Source: Mytilus californianus
Taxonomy: Eukaryota; Mollusca; Bivalvia; Mytilida; Mytilidae
Direction of reading: 5' to 3'
Assembly (NCBI RefSeq): GCF_021869535.1
Contig: NW_026262581.1
Coordinates: 101,573,771 to 101,637,770 of the forward strand
DNA length: 64,000 bases
Both the position numbers and the translations under genes were made by a program. The stretch's first letter is position 1. Each line of letters opens with the position of its first letter. The notes below the pieces were generated by a model. That model searched no databases, had not been told where the DNA came from, and saw nothing but the letters and a program-made list of their open reading frames with translations. Positions 49,201-61,200 of the stretch are shown piece by piece.

Positions 49201-52200
49201 AACATAAAAAGCTGTCAGATAGAAAGTCAGCATGGCTCTTAGGCATAAAATGGAAACTGCTTTAAAATGCTTATTTTAGCCGTATAATGCCAAAATGGGA
49301 CATTTTAACAGAATTTCTGTCAAACAAAGATGTAAATCCTTTACTTTTATTGAGTTTGACAAATTGAAACCAGCAAACCATTCAGGAAAGTTGCAAAAGT
49401 ACAGAATCTACATTTACGGAATTCATCTCTTAGGCCCGAGATCACAGTTATTTCGTAGTGCATTTCTTTTAGACAATAAATTCAAATTAAAAAAATTGCA
49501 CCTGCTCTATCTCAAAAAGATTTTTACAGTGTAGTGTACTACTATTGATACAAATAATATCAAAATTATAGAAACTTCTACCAGCTCTAACTCAAAATAT
49601 TGACAATTCTGTGTTAAGGGGGCTAAAATTCAGTTTGACAGCTTCAGACATTCTAATTTTTGACCTTTTTTAACAGGACCAAATCACTACTTAACATTAA
49701 GATTCAGCACCCAAATTTTTTTAACATGTAATGTCATCCCCTTACTCAATATTTCATACATAAAATATCAAGAAATAAATTGGGAAAGTGTATAAAAAAA
49801 AAAATGCAAGTTATACACTGTTCACACTAGGGACTATATTTGTAGACAACGAAAACCAAAGGACGATAACTGTGTCCTTGGACCTAATACCATTTCTTCA
49901 GGTTAAATAGTAATTTCTATAAAACCAGTGCATTTTGTACGTTGAATTTGTTTTAAATGATATGTTAGTAAGAACATTTCTATAATGATATTAAATTTAT
50001 ATTGATTGTTGTTTTCAAGCACATAAAGATATAGAATTGTTATGAAGTTTATATCAAAGGATTGTATCAGCAATGTCGTATAAGTTAAAAAATAAGCCAT
50101 GATCAATTATTTTTACAGGACTTATGTCTCTGAAATGTAATTTATAGTTTATGATGAACATTGCATTGTAAGCACTCCCACACCTACATTTCTTGTTCAA
50201 TTTTATGAAGTTCATATCAAAGGTGTATATTAGCAAGCCAAGGTCTTGGAAGAGTCCAGAACAACTATTTTTACAGGAATTATGTCCCTTGGAAATAAAA
50301 ATATATGGAAAATAACAATGTTAACTATTTCATAACTACATTTCTTGTAAGATGATTATAAAAAGTTTAAAAGAACCAAAAGAATTTTTTTTTAGTTATT
50401 GCCATTTATTAGATAAAATATTTGCAACATTGGGGACATTGGAACTCTGTTCTTTCATTTATCTTTAATGAAATCACAATAAAATTTGTGCACACATTGT
50501 CTTAGATATATACATTGTTTACAGTGCAAGCAATATTCTTCTTGAATCCGAAGTTGAATTAATTTGTTTGTATGCAGGTTAAGAACTGTAATGTATACAA
50601 AAGAGTTGACAGTGAAACAGAAGAATATACAGAAGTTCTGTCAAGTCAGCTTTCAGCAGATGTTAGCAGGTACAATAAAGGATATATATACAACATTCAT
50701 ACAGTGTAGGAAAATATAAAATTTATTTGACGAGCTGTAGAAACAGAGAGAAAAGCAAGGCTCCCACAGCTTTTTTTCGAGCCTTCGACTTTTGTCGAAA
50801 AAGCGAGACATAGCAATCCTACATTCCGTCGGTGTCGTCGTCGTCGTCGTCGTCGGTGGCGACGTCCACAAATATTCACTCTGTGGTTAAAGTTTTTGAA
50901 ATTTTAATAACTTCCTTAAACTATCCTGGATTTCTACCAAACTTGGACAGAGGCTTGTTTATGATCATAAGATAGTATCCAGAAGTAAATTTTGTAAAAA
51001 TAAAAATCCTGTTTTTCCGTATTTTACTTATAAATGGACTTAGTTTTTCTGCCAGTTAACATTACATTCACTCTGTGGTTAAAGTTTTTAAAATTTTAAT
51101 AACTTTCTTAAACTATCCTGGATTTGTACCAAACTTGGACAGAAGCTTGTTTATGATCATTAGATAGTATCTAGAAGTAAATTTTGTAAAAAAAAAAATC
51201 CTGTTTTTCCATATTTTACTTATAAATGGACTTAGTTTTTCTGCCAGTTAACATTACATTCACTCTGTGGTTAATGTTTTTAAAATTTAATAACTTTCTT
51301 AAACTATCCAGGAATTTTACCAAACTTGGACAGAAGCTTGTTTATGATCAAAAGCTAGTATCTAGAAGGAAATTTTGTAAAAATTTATTTCCTGTTTTTC
51401 CGTATATTACTTATAATGGACTTAGTTTTTCTTCCAGTTAACATTACATACAGTCTGCAGTTAAAGTTTTTAAAACATTTATTAGATTCATAAACCATCC
51501 TGGATTTTTACCAAACTTGGACAGAAGCTTCTTACAATCAAAAGATAGTATCAAGAGGAAAATTTTTAATAATTTTTTCCCCATTTTTGTTGACATAGCG
51601 ATCCTACATTCCGTCGTCGTCTGAATTAAGGGATAAATCATCAAACAATGCAAAAATTATCTTCTTTATCATTTGTTCATTCAATAAATTTATGTTTCAA
51701 CTCTTTTATAAATCTATAGATTTGATTGCATACTGTATTCATTTTTACGAGCATAACTTATTTCATACATTTCAATTGTTTTATTTCATTAACTGTAAAT
51801 CTATTATGTGCATTCCCCTATCACACTGAAAACATAGATAACAGCAAAAGTAGGCGAGACACTGGGTTCCGCGGAACCCTTACGAATTTTTTCCTGTTTC
51901 ATAGCGAATACAAATAAATGAGCTTAAACATATAGTTTTTTCCCATCCAAATCGTTATTGAATGAAATCAGCAAGACTTAAACGCGGACCGCAGTGAGGA
52001 CGGTGACTCCTGAGGACCCCAAATTGAACTGTTAAGTATACAGTAATTTGAACAAAACTGTTAATGCATGCCAGGAGACTATAAACATCTAGTATACATT
52101 TATCGGTTCATGTTATCTGCCACCCTGTATTTGTATAGTAGAGAGGTCAATTGCGGGATAAAGTCTAGTAACTTTGACATTTTGTTAGTTTTTGATTTTA

Positions 52201-55200
52201 TCTGATTCGTTTGTCAGAACTTGCTGCTGTGTTTGTGCTAAGGCATCTTGAAAAGGACAGGCATGACCTATAGCAATTTTTGCTATTAATCTAATCAGGC
52301 ACTTTGGTTTAAAGTTTTTAGAGTGTTTTTTCATTTTTTTTTGTCTTGTGTGTACTTGATGAAGGTTATTCCAGAAACATTTCACTCACTATGAAATTGG
52401 CACTATACATTTATTATAGTAAAAGGAAGCTGTAGCTCATTTTGTCTCACAACCTCAAGAAATGATATTTTTAAAATTTTGTTTTTCAGATATCCCCTCC
52501 ATTTTACTTTCACTAACAACCAGATTGATGCTAGTAGAATACAGGTACACAAAGATGACCCAGTTTATAGCATCAACATCAAACGTGGCATTCTGTCAGC
52601 TTTACAGCTGGAGTTACTTGACCCTAATGAGAAACAGAAAACTCTCTCCCAGGTAATATTTATACAATAAACTATAGTTACCTTAAAAAACTTCTATAAA
52701 GGATAGGCACAGGCTGTGTATTGTTTTTTAACTGGATTTTCTGAATTAAAAAAAAAAGTTATTAATTTGATGAAGTACGTCAATTGGACAGGTGGCGGTT
52801 GCCAACAGTTTCCGTGCAATAACTTATGAACCGTTCAACCTATACTTTTTTAATATGTTGATACTAATGACAAAATGGAGGTCAAGTCGCTATTGACAAT
52901 GTTCACTTTTACTGTTCAGGAGTTATGGTCCTTGATATATTAAAAAATGGCTCTTTATGTCGTTTCGGTTCAAAAACTTATGAACCCTTCTACCAATGGT
53001 TTGTAAATTATAGTATGTTATTACTGATGATAAAATGGAGGTCAAGTTTAATATTTTACGATTTTCACTTTTACTGTTCAGGTCTTATGGTCCTTGATCT
53101 ATTGGAAAATTGCATTTTATGTCATTTCCATGCATTTACTTAAGTAATGTTCAACTTATGCACTTAAAAGTTTAATATGCTGTTTCTGATGACAAATTGG
53201 TGGTCAACTGTGAAACTGTGATTTTCATTTTTGCCATTCAGGAGTTGTGGTTCTTGATATATTGGAAAATAGGCATAGAATGTGGCAGGTCAGTAAAGCC
53301 TAAAAGCACCTTTCAAAATATAGAAAACATAGTTTGCTGTCAATTTGACATCTCATTCCTTGTCTTAGATTTAAATAAGTTCATTATGGGTAAAATAGGA
53401 GTCATTTGAAATTGGCCTTTGATTTTTTTTAATTTGACACTTATGTTCCTTTGATATTGAATATTGGTTTCATATAACAATTTGTTTCTAATTCCTTTTT
53501 ATCTTATTTTTGAATGATTGTATTAAATATCTAAATACTTGACAGGTTGATATATTTGGTCCATGTAGCATTCACTACAACGTGTATGACCACATCCCTG
53601 GTAGTATATTCACCTACAGAGATGTGACAGTGTGTGACATGCCACAGATATACACATTACAGATGAGATTCTTCTCTGTCATTAAGAAAATCCATGGTGG
53701 ATACAGAGAAAGACAAACATCAGAGGTAAGACCAGTGTTTAGGAGAATAGCCTGCTTGCCAATTTGCTTCTGCTAATACACACTTTTAACACCAGTTGTT
53801 TCCCTTTGCCAATTACAGACTGATTCTAAACTGGACAAATTGGTCCAAAGTGATATATAAGCATTTTAAGCAATTTTTGTTGAAAAATAACTTTTTTTAG
53901 CTTAACAAAGGATTAAATGTAAAAATGTAATTAAAAGATTTGAAAAAACTTAATGATTACATACATGATGCTCAGATAAATTTGCTCTTTCTACTAGTTC
54001 TTCATTGTCAACAAAAACTTTGTCCACTCATAAACATAATTACCTCATACCATATGTAGTTGTGTATCATATCTTCTAGCACATCTTTTTATCAAAAGAC
54101 TTTTAGGGTACCCCATGGACTGAACTTTTGAATAGAATTTAAAGTTTTTGGCACTTTAAGTTAAGTTAGAGTTATTTGCTGAAACATTTTGGAAAATTTG
54201 AAAATTAAAAAAAAATATTATTTATTGTATGGATGTGTTAACAAAATATATTTTTTTTCTTTTTCAATTTTCAGCCTATTTATCCATTCAGATCAACTGT
54301 TAGATGTGAATACAAGATATCAGATACTTTAATCAATTCTATAGATTGTCTGCAACAACAATCCTTCAGGCCATCAGCTAACAATGGCAGTATATATGCC
54401 ACAGCAATTACAGATGTGCGGTAAATATACTTATAGTTAATCCTGAATCTAACAATCAAGGTTGGTATCCTCCTCAAAAACTATATATTGTATATTGTAT
54501 GCGGTCCAGGTTGCAATTTTTGTTTTGTGTCTGACTGTGATTCTTTAAATCTGATTTTCTGTAGGACTTGAATGTATTTGGAAATATTTCCAAGATAAGT
54601 TAAATAATTGATAGATGCATGGGTCACTTTAAGTTATGCCAGCTTTGACCAAACATTAATTTTATCAATGTCTCCAAGATGGCCCTTTTACTTAAAAATA
54701 AATAAATCTGAAATACATTTTGAAAAATAAGTTTTACAGTTTTTTTTTCTTCTGAATTTAATGGTTATAACTCCTATTATGCATCACACATTTGCACTTT
54801 TTGTGTACATAAGAAATGTAGGGGCAGTTTGAAAAGTTTTGGAAATGAAGAAAGATATGTTAGAATTTTTAGAAATTTAAAGTTGCACACATTTTCTGCG
54901 CTTTGTATTATGTGGAACACTTAAATAACTTTAAAAATGACATTTATAGCTTTCTTTGATAGCCAGAAGTTCCAGTTTAGAAGTGCCACTCCCTTGACAT
55001 CAGTTGATGAGATAGAATTGTCAGCAGATATGAAGACAGTTGATTTTCTGTTTGAATTTTCCAAAGAAGAAGAGGTTTCTGTTTCACAGGAAATAGTCCA
55101 AAACCAGCTGGATGCTTTGGTTAAATCCTTCAGGGAGCTTGACCTGCAGTCATGGCCTGAACTATATCAAGACTTTGTATGGTTTATGAAGCATTCTACA

Positions 55201-58200
55201 GAGGAGAATCTACAACTTATTATCAATGATGTACTAGATTGTCATGGAAACCAAGATGGAACTTGTGACCTTGAAAAAAAGGTAAGCAAGAGTTAAAAGA
55301 TTTTATTGAAAAAAAACAAGAAGGTCATTTGTATAAATTGGTTTGGTCAAAAGTTAGTTATTGCTTTTATTTAGTAAATAAGAATTAGTGCAGTGATTCA
55401 TGTTTTTTTGAAATTCTCCTCAGTATTTTTTTGTAAAGGTTCTAGGTCTCCTGAAATTTTGATCGTATCAGAACCAGCTTTATCATCACAACTCCTCCTA
55501 CATGGTTTATCAATTCAAAATGTAACTTACTACATTATTAGGTCCTGATATGCATGTGAGTAGGATGTTCTGGTCCAATGAAGTTTTTGTCTCGCCTTGA
55601 CGGAGTCAAAAAGTGAGACATAGGTATGCTGTTTCCGGTGTCGGCGGCGACGGCGTCAACAATGTATTAGTTTGTGATTAGGTCTAGATTATGGTGAACC
55701 ACTAGTGGTAGGTCAATGATATTTGGTATGCAGTTGTAATAGCATTGGCACATCTCATTACCTTGTAGATTATTTGGCCCCGCCCCCGCAGTCAAGGTCT
55801 ATTGACTTTGAAACTTTTCATAGTTTACATGTATTAGTTTGTGATTAGGTCAATTTATGGGGAACCACAAGTGGTAGGTCAATGATATTTGGTATGCAGT
55901 TGAATAAGCATTGGCACATCTCATTACCATGGAGATTATTTGGCCCCGCCCCCTCAGTCAAGGTCTATTGACTTTGAAACTTTTCATAGTTTACATGTAT
56001 TAGTTTGTGATTAGGTCAATTTATGGGGAACCACTAGTGGTAGGTCAATAATATTTGGCATGCAGTTGTATAAGCATTGGCATATCTCATTGCCATGGAG
56101 ATTATTTGGCTCCGCCCCCTAAGTCATGGTCTATAGACTTTGAAAATTTTGCTAAGTTAACATGTATTAGTTTGTGATTAGGTCAGTTCAAGGGGAACCA
56201 TTAGTGGTAGGCCAATGTTAATTGGTGTTCAGTTGTATAAGCATTAGCACATCTCATTTCCATGGAGAATATTTGGCCACGCCCCCTCAGTCATGGTCTA
56301 TTTACTTTGAAACTTTTGCTTAGTTTACATGTATTAGTTTGTGATTAGATCAGTTTAAGATGAACTGCTAATGTTAAGTCAATGATATTTGGTATGCAAA
56401 TTTATTGGCATTTGCAAGTATCGTTTCCATGGAGATTATATAGCCCCACCCCTGATCATGGTTCATTGACTTTTAAACTTTTACATAGTTTACAAGTTAA
56501 TGTTTGTGTTTAGGTTTGTTTAAAGGGAACGACTTATAATAAGTCAATGGTATTTGGTATGCAGTTGTATTAGCATTGGCACATCTCATTCCATGGAGAT
56601 TGTTTAGCCATGTACCTTCAGTCATGGTTCATTGACTTTGAATATTTGCATAACTTACATGTTAAAGTATTGCTATTTTAATTTCAACATTTGCATTATC
56701 AAAATTACAAAAAGGCGAGACATATCTCTGTGATAACAGTTTATTAGTGTTATGTTCCTTTTACCATAGAAATTTTGGCCTTGTCCAAAACCGACCTTGT
56801 CATCGTAACTCCTCCAAGATGGTTCATTATATCTATATAAAACTTAGTATATTGTTAGATCCCAATATGCAAATATGCATGTTTGTAGGATGCACATGTA
56901 TTTAAGACAAAATCAAATAAAACACTTAGAAAAAGTTCCAAATTTATATTATCAACTTCTTTGATTCCCTTTATTTTAGTTACTAGTATACTCAGTCCAG
57001 CTTAGTGGACAGTTGTAATTAGTTTTGTTTGCTTTGTGTATAAATATAACACCCTGATTAATCACATTCAGTTTCTGTAACAACCATTCTACTAAGCATT
57101 ATATTACATTTTTTTCTTCAGATGTTAGAAGAAGAATATTTTGTGGATGGTTTGTTATCCTGTGCTACACAAGCCTGTATTACTGTGTTTACAAGATGTA
57201 TTAAAGAAGACCATGTCACATGGTTTACCAGTAGATATTTCCTATATGATCTAGCTATAAACCATGAACCAACTGAACAGTCAGGTCACCTTGTTCTGGT
57301 AAGTTAGATATTTCCTGTATGATCTAGCTATAAACCATGAACCAACTGAACAGTCATGTCAGCTTGATCTTGTTAGTTAGATATTTCCCCTGTGATCTAA
57401 CTACAAACCAGGAACCAACTGAACAGTCAGGTCAACTTGTTCTGGTAAGTAAATATTTCCTGTATGATCTAGCTATAAAGCATGAACCAGCTGAACAGTC
57501 AGGTCAGCTTGTTTTTGTAAGTTAGCTCTTCTTGTATGATCTAGCTATAAACCATGAATGAGCTGAACAGTCAAGTCATTTTGTTCTTGTAATTTAGATA
57601 TTTCTTGTACGATCTAGCTATAAGCCATGAACCAACTCAACAGTTAGATTTTTGTAAGTAGATATTTCTTTCATGAGCTAGCATTAAAAATGAATAAAGG
57701 GAAAATGGGTATTAAGCAGATTTGTAATAGATATTTGGTTATAAATTGATATTCTCACTAAAGTATCATAGGCGGATCCAGGGGGGCCTGGGGGCTCAGG
57801 CCCCCCCCCTTTTGTGGGAAAAATTTGGTCCATTATATAGGGAATCACTGAAGCATGACTGGACCGCCTTAGGTCAGTCAGCGGGCCCCCCTTATGAAAA
57901 GTTCTGGATCCGCCACTGAGCATGATCGAGTTGTAAAATAAAATTCAGATTTTCCCCCTGAAGAAGGATGGGCCTGTTGTTTATGTGCAGTATGAGAAAC
58001 TACTAATTCAAACTCCATTAAAGCTCACCAAAGATACCAGATATTTATAGTTTAATATGCCAAATGTGCCTTTCATCTACACATGACTAATCAAATGCAC
58101 TCAATCAAAACCCTGTGTAGATCAAATCATTAATGATTTTTTTTTTCTCAGAAAGTTTGCAAATTGGATCCCATGAAGACGAAATACTTTTACTATGTCA

Positions 58201-61200
58201 TACAGTGTTTATTTATTAACTACCGGCTTTTACACTATGTCACAACTATTTGATTTGTTTAAATTGTTTCTTATTTGTTTCAGGATATATGTAAAAAGAC
58301 AAACAGTACCAGCTGTTGGCTCCCACTCAGTGTTATGGTTAATAAGCTGTATACATCAACAACTTACCAAGATTTAAAACAGGTAACAAAACATCTTCAA
58401 CATGTCATATTCAGGCAGCTTTAGTTTTCCAGAATCCTTAATTTTTCAACTTTACTTGGTAATTTGTGGCTTCCTTTTTTGCCTTTTTTCTTCAAAGTGC
58501 CTAAGTTTTCTCACTTTCTGTAAAAAATACTTTTGATAGAGTTGATATGATCAATGCTTCATATAATTTGATCAACTATTGTTTAAAAAATATTTAAAGC
58601 TATGGCTAATTTTAGTATTTTATGTAAGCAGTATAACTATGTCATTTAACTTATATTACTGGGGAATTGGTATGACAAGTACATTGGCTTCTTACACGTC
58701 CTTGAAAGATCTTGAGAATGAAACTTGAAAGTGCAAGGTCTTATGAGTGTTAAACTGTGGTAAGGGTTCTTGAAAATACTTAAAAACAGGAAATTATATT
58801 AAGCTATTTATATCGTAGAATATTACTTATAAGGTAGAGTTAATTAAACAAATGTGAAGAATGCGGTATGATATAAAGACATATTCAGTCTTTGTACCAA
58901 AAATGACCACAATAAGAACAGACAATGTTGAGTCATAGCTTGCTGACTGTTATTCTATAAAAAATAGTGGTACATTGTATATGCATAGTACAAATGAATA
59001 TTTGCGCTTGAGAACTGATGACCTTCTACTTACGTCCAAGAATAATTTGTATTATTATACCTTACATATATTTCAAACAATTCTATTGGGTAAAACGTTA
59101 TCACGTGACATGGAATAATTCAGTTAATTTTCATTCAATTGCAAGGAAGAACGAATAACCCTTAAAATTTACACCAGCGTTGAATAACCCTATTATTCAC
59201 CGGCGAATAACCTTTTTAGTTTGTTGATTTGTACTCATGAAAATGACGTCACAGACGTAAATAAACAAAATGGCAACATTCAAGTTACAGGAAGCCCATT
59301 GATCGAGAGAAGAGGAAATAAGGCTTTTGACGTGCATCTTGTGCCGATGATATCTCTAATAACGGTCCTTTTCAGGGCCATCAATATTTTACAAAAAGAA
59401 TCTACCTTTGTTGTACATACGAGAATTCTAAAACACAAATTACATGTATTTTTGAACGTCAACTTGTGTTTGTTACTGACTCAAGTAAGGGTAAGTGCTT
59501 TTACAATGATTCAAAACGCCCTTCCACTGTTAGTTCGGTATAATAAAACAATTGTGGCCCCTTAGAAGCGATGAATATCCAAAATTGTCAACCCTTAAAA
59601 GTTATTTCACTTCGGGCTGCTCCCTCAGTGAAATAACCTTCTCGTGTTGACAATCTTGGATATTCACCTTTTCAACGGGCCATAATTGTATATTGTACTT
59701 TCTTGTTATGCTATGTACATTGAATCATCAACACTAACCCTACTTTTTATTTTAGTTGCCATGCATTCATAAAAATGATGTGTACATTTTTTACTTGCAT
59801 TTTTGTCATTTTAACTGTATGGAATCCACTCTCACTCAATGATTACTGATTCTACATTATAAAAGATGTTAATGTTTGTTAATTCTTAAAAAAAAGCTTT
59901 TAATGAAATATCTGATGTTCTTTTAATAAGAATGACAAGAAAGAAAGAAATATTTTCCATTTTTTTAACAAATGTTATTTATAATATTATGAAAAGTGTG
60001 CAACGTTTACAGTATTGACATTGTTTTTATGTACATGTTTTCACCAAAAATGTAAAAAGTTATATTTAAACACTGTATGTCAATTTCAGAAGGAAGGTGT
60101 AGTTTTTCAAGCAATTTCTACCTTGCACGAGGCTCTCGATAATGCACTGCAGACAAAAGAGGAACTTCAAACAGTAGGGGCCACAATTAGTGTGAGAACT
60201 TTAAAGGTAAAATTTCTTATTGTATAAATGAGAATGTTTTTTTTTTACAGATTGTTGTCTTGGTCTTTCTTACCGAAATGTTCAGCTTTTAGAGAAGTTT
60301 GTTCCTGTTTTTTTTTAACTAAATTTTGTTAAGTTTGTTCACATTGTTTTTCAGACAGCTGGAAAAGAAACTCTTATTTTAACTCATAAATGATACCTCA
60401 AAAGAATTTGTTCAAAGAATTTATTCAAATTAGTACAAAAATAACCATATTAAATGTGGATATTCTAAGTTAGTCCAATAGTCAATGAGTTATTCTTTTG
60501 TTGTTTTTTGGATTTTAAAGAAATATGTTGATGCAGTTGGTGTGCAATAATTTAGTTATTCCTTTTTTCTTTTACTAGCATAATATGAAATATTGTAGTT
60601 TGTTGAACATCAACTCACCAAAAGAGCATCATTTCATTAAGAGCGTGGAAATAATGTTTGAAAAATGTTATATATATATATATCTTTAGGCCATTGGAAA
60701 TATTGGTGAAGCTGTACAGGAAGTGTATGATACAGATGGAAAGTTGGTCAGAACTATCCTTGATTTGTTTGACAATAATGATGTACCTTTCAAAGTTACC
60801 AAATCTGCAATTCAGGTACAATTTTCACAACGTTAGATAGTTTTGTTTGAAATATGTTTTGGAAAATGTAAATCTAGAAGTATAAGGTCAGAATTGACAA
60901 TACCTGCTTGCTGATTTAAACTGTAATGTATCTAATGTTATTTCCTTTGTTAGATATCTCAGTTTAATAGATTTTGTTCTGTTTAACACAAATGTTGATT
61001 TTTATACGCCCGTTTACGGGACGTATTATGGTATACCTCTGTCCGTCCGTCCGTCTGTCTGTCCGTCCGTTCGTCGTCAACATGTCGGACATTAATTCAA
61101 AAATGCTTTAACCAATATGCATGAAACTTTGGTGAATTGTTTATATCTATTGATGTGAGCTCCCTTTCATTTTTTATAAATTTCAGATTTACCATTTCTT

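Noticed and set aside
54951-54962. Earlier acceptor for LLTP exon 8 at ATTTATAG (54949)
   Set aside because: It would put a TGA in frame right after the junction; the AG at 54961-54962 restores the frame and family match.
57337-57525. Extra coding exons after LLTP exon 9
   Set aside because: The frame lies in the 73-bp array; 73 is not a multiple of three and a stop follows the true donor, so extra units cannot extend the protein in frame.
59221-59565. Open frame of 114 codons in LLTP intron 10
   Set aside because: No recognised family, no splice partner, and next to a foldback repeat; likely chance or repeat-derived.
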